The position numbers and the translations under genes are program-made. This document shows positions 62,461 to 64,000 of a DNA stretch of 64,000 nt, one piece after another. Below the pieces are notes generated by a model. That model saw only the letters and a program-made list of their open reading frames with translations, did not search any database and had not been told where the DNA came from. Position 1 is the first letter of the stretch; each line of letters begins with the position of its first letter. The stretch is taken from NCBI GenBank assembly GCA_029204225.1, contig CM055103.1, positions 45,978,611 through 46,042,610 of the forward strand. Direction: 5' to 3'. The stretch comes from Diphasiastrum complanatum (Eukaryota > Streptophyta > Lycopodiopsida > Lycopodiales > Lycopodiaceae).

Positions 62461-62572
62461 CACCTCATTAATGATCCATAATGATCTACATAATCTTTTT
62501 GTTAGAATTCCATACGATCCCAATTAGATTTTTTTTATTTTGACCATTACAATCAATACGAATCTTATTTAG

Positions 62573-63413
62573 GCAATGAAATTGATATGCTCGGCAATTA
62601 TTTTGACTTTTTTCTTCCGGTTTCAAATAAAAACTATAGATTCGGTCCCAAATTTTGTACCGAGCTTAAAGATAAAACTTCAGAAATCACAGATGTGATT
62701 GTTGAAGTTGGCCAAAATTTTTTGCAGCATAATATTAGTATGGATTCGAAGGTAGTTGTTTTCGTGGTGAGTCAATTTTTCATGGGTGTTGTGAAGGCAA
62801 AAGAGGCCGATTTTGAAAGGGCTATATATTTCATCGAGTGCAGTCCTGTGGCCAGAGTCTACTTGATTCCATATGAGAATAAGTAAAGTTTGCTATATGT
62901 TGTTGATGTCTTTTATTTTGATGATTATACCCATGTCAGAATTAGTTGTAATTTTTGTTATGATTGTTGCAGTTGGCATTGGATTCTTTCTGTAAAAATA
63001 AATAAGGAGGGAGTATCAAATTTTCTATGTGTAAAAATAAACTCAGTTGAAAATACAAATAGAAAATTTGATTCTCTACTTCATGATGTCGTTTGTGAAA
63101 TACCGACAACGACCACTTCTATTGGGGAGATAACTATTAAATCTCTCAAGGTATATTCAATTTATCCCTGATGTGCATCTCTTTTTTATTATTCCGAATC
63201 TATATTCATAGCATGAATAAATTCTAAGTCATAATATCAATAATTTTCGTTCAATATTTGCAGTGTGTACAGCAAAGGGATGCTTTTAGTTGTGGTTGGT
63301 TTGTCCTAGAAGTCCTTCCTAATACAGAGGAAGGCAAAATTACAGGACAAGATATTGTTGTCTTGACAGCTCCTGATAGTAATATAGAAAATAAAGATAA
63401 ACTTACTGAATAG
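62573..63413 (+). CDS. Ulp1-type (C48) cysteine protease-like gene, three exons
   Basis: Exons by eye: 62573 (or ATG 62587)-62882, 62973-63150, 63264-63413; introns GT-AG. From the ATG this gives 207 residues with stop TAG. Ulp1 proteases release ubiquitin-like modifiers or cut their precursors. The fold's landmarks are present: NEIDMLGNYFDFFLP resembles the W-L-x-D-x-x-I-x-x-Y-L start; RVYLIPYENNWHWILSVKI gives the catalytic His; CVQQRDAFSCGWFVLE gives the oxyanion Gln and catalytic Cys. Where the catalytic Asp is expected (VKINSVEN), the residue is Asn. The region before the ATG is open to a possible acceptor (TTATTTAG, 62572), so an upstream exon may exist. It could be a transposon-carried Ulp1 copy. 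Ulp1-like domains are often found in plant transposons. Confidence 0.7.
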
Positions 63414-63640
63414 GATTTCAATTGTAAACGTGTATATATTACCATTCGGAAAAGGAGACACAACCTTACATGTAAACAACCCATTTATGAGATTTTATTG
63501 ATATCAATATAGATTCTTACAATCAAGTTGTGTCCATAGTACGATACTAGATTGCAACTTTTCTAGATTGATAAAAAAAACAAGATTCTTGCTTTCATCT
63601 TGAGTAACGATGATGGACATGTATTTTCTGATAGTGAATC

Positions 63641-63993
63641 TTAGTGTTCTTCCATCAGTTGGATAGTTCCGCCAATATCTTTGCATTTGATCTCGAGCTC
63701 ATGTCTTTTACGTACCTGCATAAATTTAATACAAAGTATTTTATATTTAGTATAAAGATTATACGAGCAATTTTTGAAAGAAATTGTACATAAAGAATAG
63801 AGTGTTTACAGTTACTTACGAGTTTACCATTTGAAATGAATTTGAAGTTTGAAAGTATATCATCTTGTAAGAGCAACAGTTCCTGCCTGATGTAATTTAG
63901 GCTCCAATCTTCTTCCACCTCAACACATGTCAAAAGTTCATCATTGTATATTATATCAATATTTTTTCGCTTAGAATGTCCACTGGCTTCCAA
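63641..63993 (-). CDS. Ubiquitin-fold-like small protein, two exons
   Basis: Exon 1 is 63993-63820 (58 codons) with donor CTC/GTAAGT. Exon 2 is 63715-63641 with acceptor ATGCAG, phase 0, ending in TAA. The product is 82 residues. It opens MEASGHSKRKNIDIIYNDEL. The layout is that of a beta-grasp domain: strand (IDIIYNDEL), strand (TCVEVEED), helix (SLNYIRQELLLLQ), strand plus turn (FKFISNGKLV, like the L-I-F-x-G-K of ubiquitin), and a final strand (GGTIQLMEEH). Length is close to ubiquitin (76). There is no C-terminal Gly-Gly, so it would not be conjugated in the usual way. It faces the Ulp1-like gene tail to tail, with 227 bp between stops. The gene might extend to further exons or lie outside a simple two-exon model; the fold is inferred from pattern only. 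Confidence 0.5.
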
Positions 63994-64000
63994 GTCTTGA

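Noticed and set aside
63504-63686. 60-codon minus frame overlapping exon 2 of the ubiquitin-like gene
   Set aside because: It is in a different frame from the exon that continues the 58-codon first exon in phase, so the spliced reading was preferred.

Overview
This is a nuclear genomic window from a land plant. It is AT-rich, gene-poor and packed with decayed retrotransposons. Evidence for a plant is a spliced plastid-type arogenate/prephenate dehydratase gene, Ty1-copia elements with the plant-type initiator-Met primer site (TGGTATCAGAGC), Ty3-gypsy leaders with TTTGGCGTCGTTG-type primer sites, and long GA/CT microsatellites. The density of nested transposons and the unusual Ulp1-like and ubiquitin-like reading frames would fit a large fern or gymnosperm genome, but the sequence does not settle the lineage.

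Layout. 0-7.6 kb: copia fragments on both strands, cut by a 0.68 kb insertion and an inverted LTR-like piece. 7.6-15.2 kb: mostly unannotatable AT-rich DNA with short tandem duplications and one copia protease relic. 15.3-19.85 kb: the one clearly intact, recognisable gene, an 11-exon arogenate/prephenate dehydratase (+) with a TATA box 110 bp upstream of its ATG. 20-31.6 kb: LTR and leader pieces, a copia RNase H end with its LTR (24.8-25.9 kb), and a copia on the minus strand with both LTRs (27.8-31.6 kb). 31.6-37.8 kb: a decayed coiled-coil gene relic, an interrupted LINE-like fragment, an array of 52-bp hairpin repeats and a foldback element. 37.9-48.6 kb: a nest in which a minus-strand copia is split by a non-autonomous gypsy-type LTR element with a perfect 5-bp target duplication, and is abutted by a copia with two LTRs of over 1.1 kb. 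48.6-50.5 kb: a gag-like relic and two unknown minus-strand frames. 52.9-55.3 kb: a head-to-tail array of three gypsy-type LTRs and two primer-site leaders, with GA tracts inside two of the LTRs. 55.5-56.8 kb: a nested foldback element. 57-60.3 kb: copia and gypsy fragments. 61.7-64 kb: a duplicated block rich in ACGT motifs, then a three-exon Ulp1-type (C48) protease-like gene (+) facing tail-to-tail a two-exon 82-residue ubiquitin-fold-like gene (-).

How the parts relate. The dehydratase would act alone, in plastid phenylalanine synthesis. The transposon pieces are dead copies whose order of insertion can be partly read from what interrupts what. The Ulp1-like and ubiquitin-like pair at the right edge is the most interesting possible system, because a ubiquitin-like protein and a Ulp-fold protease are natural partners. 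That link is inference from folds and position only. All splice sites were assigned by eye.
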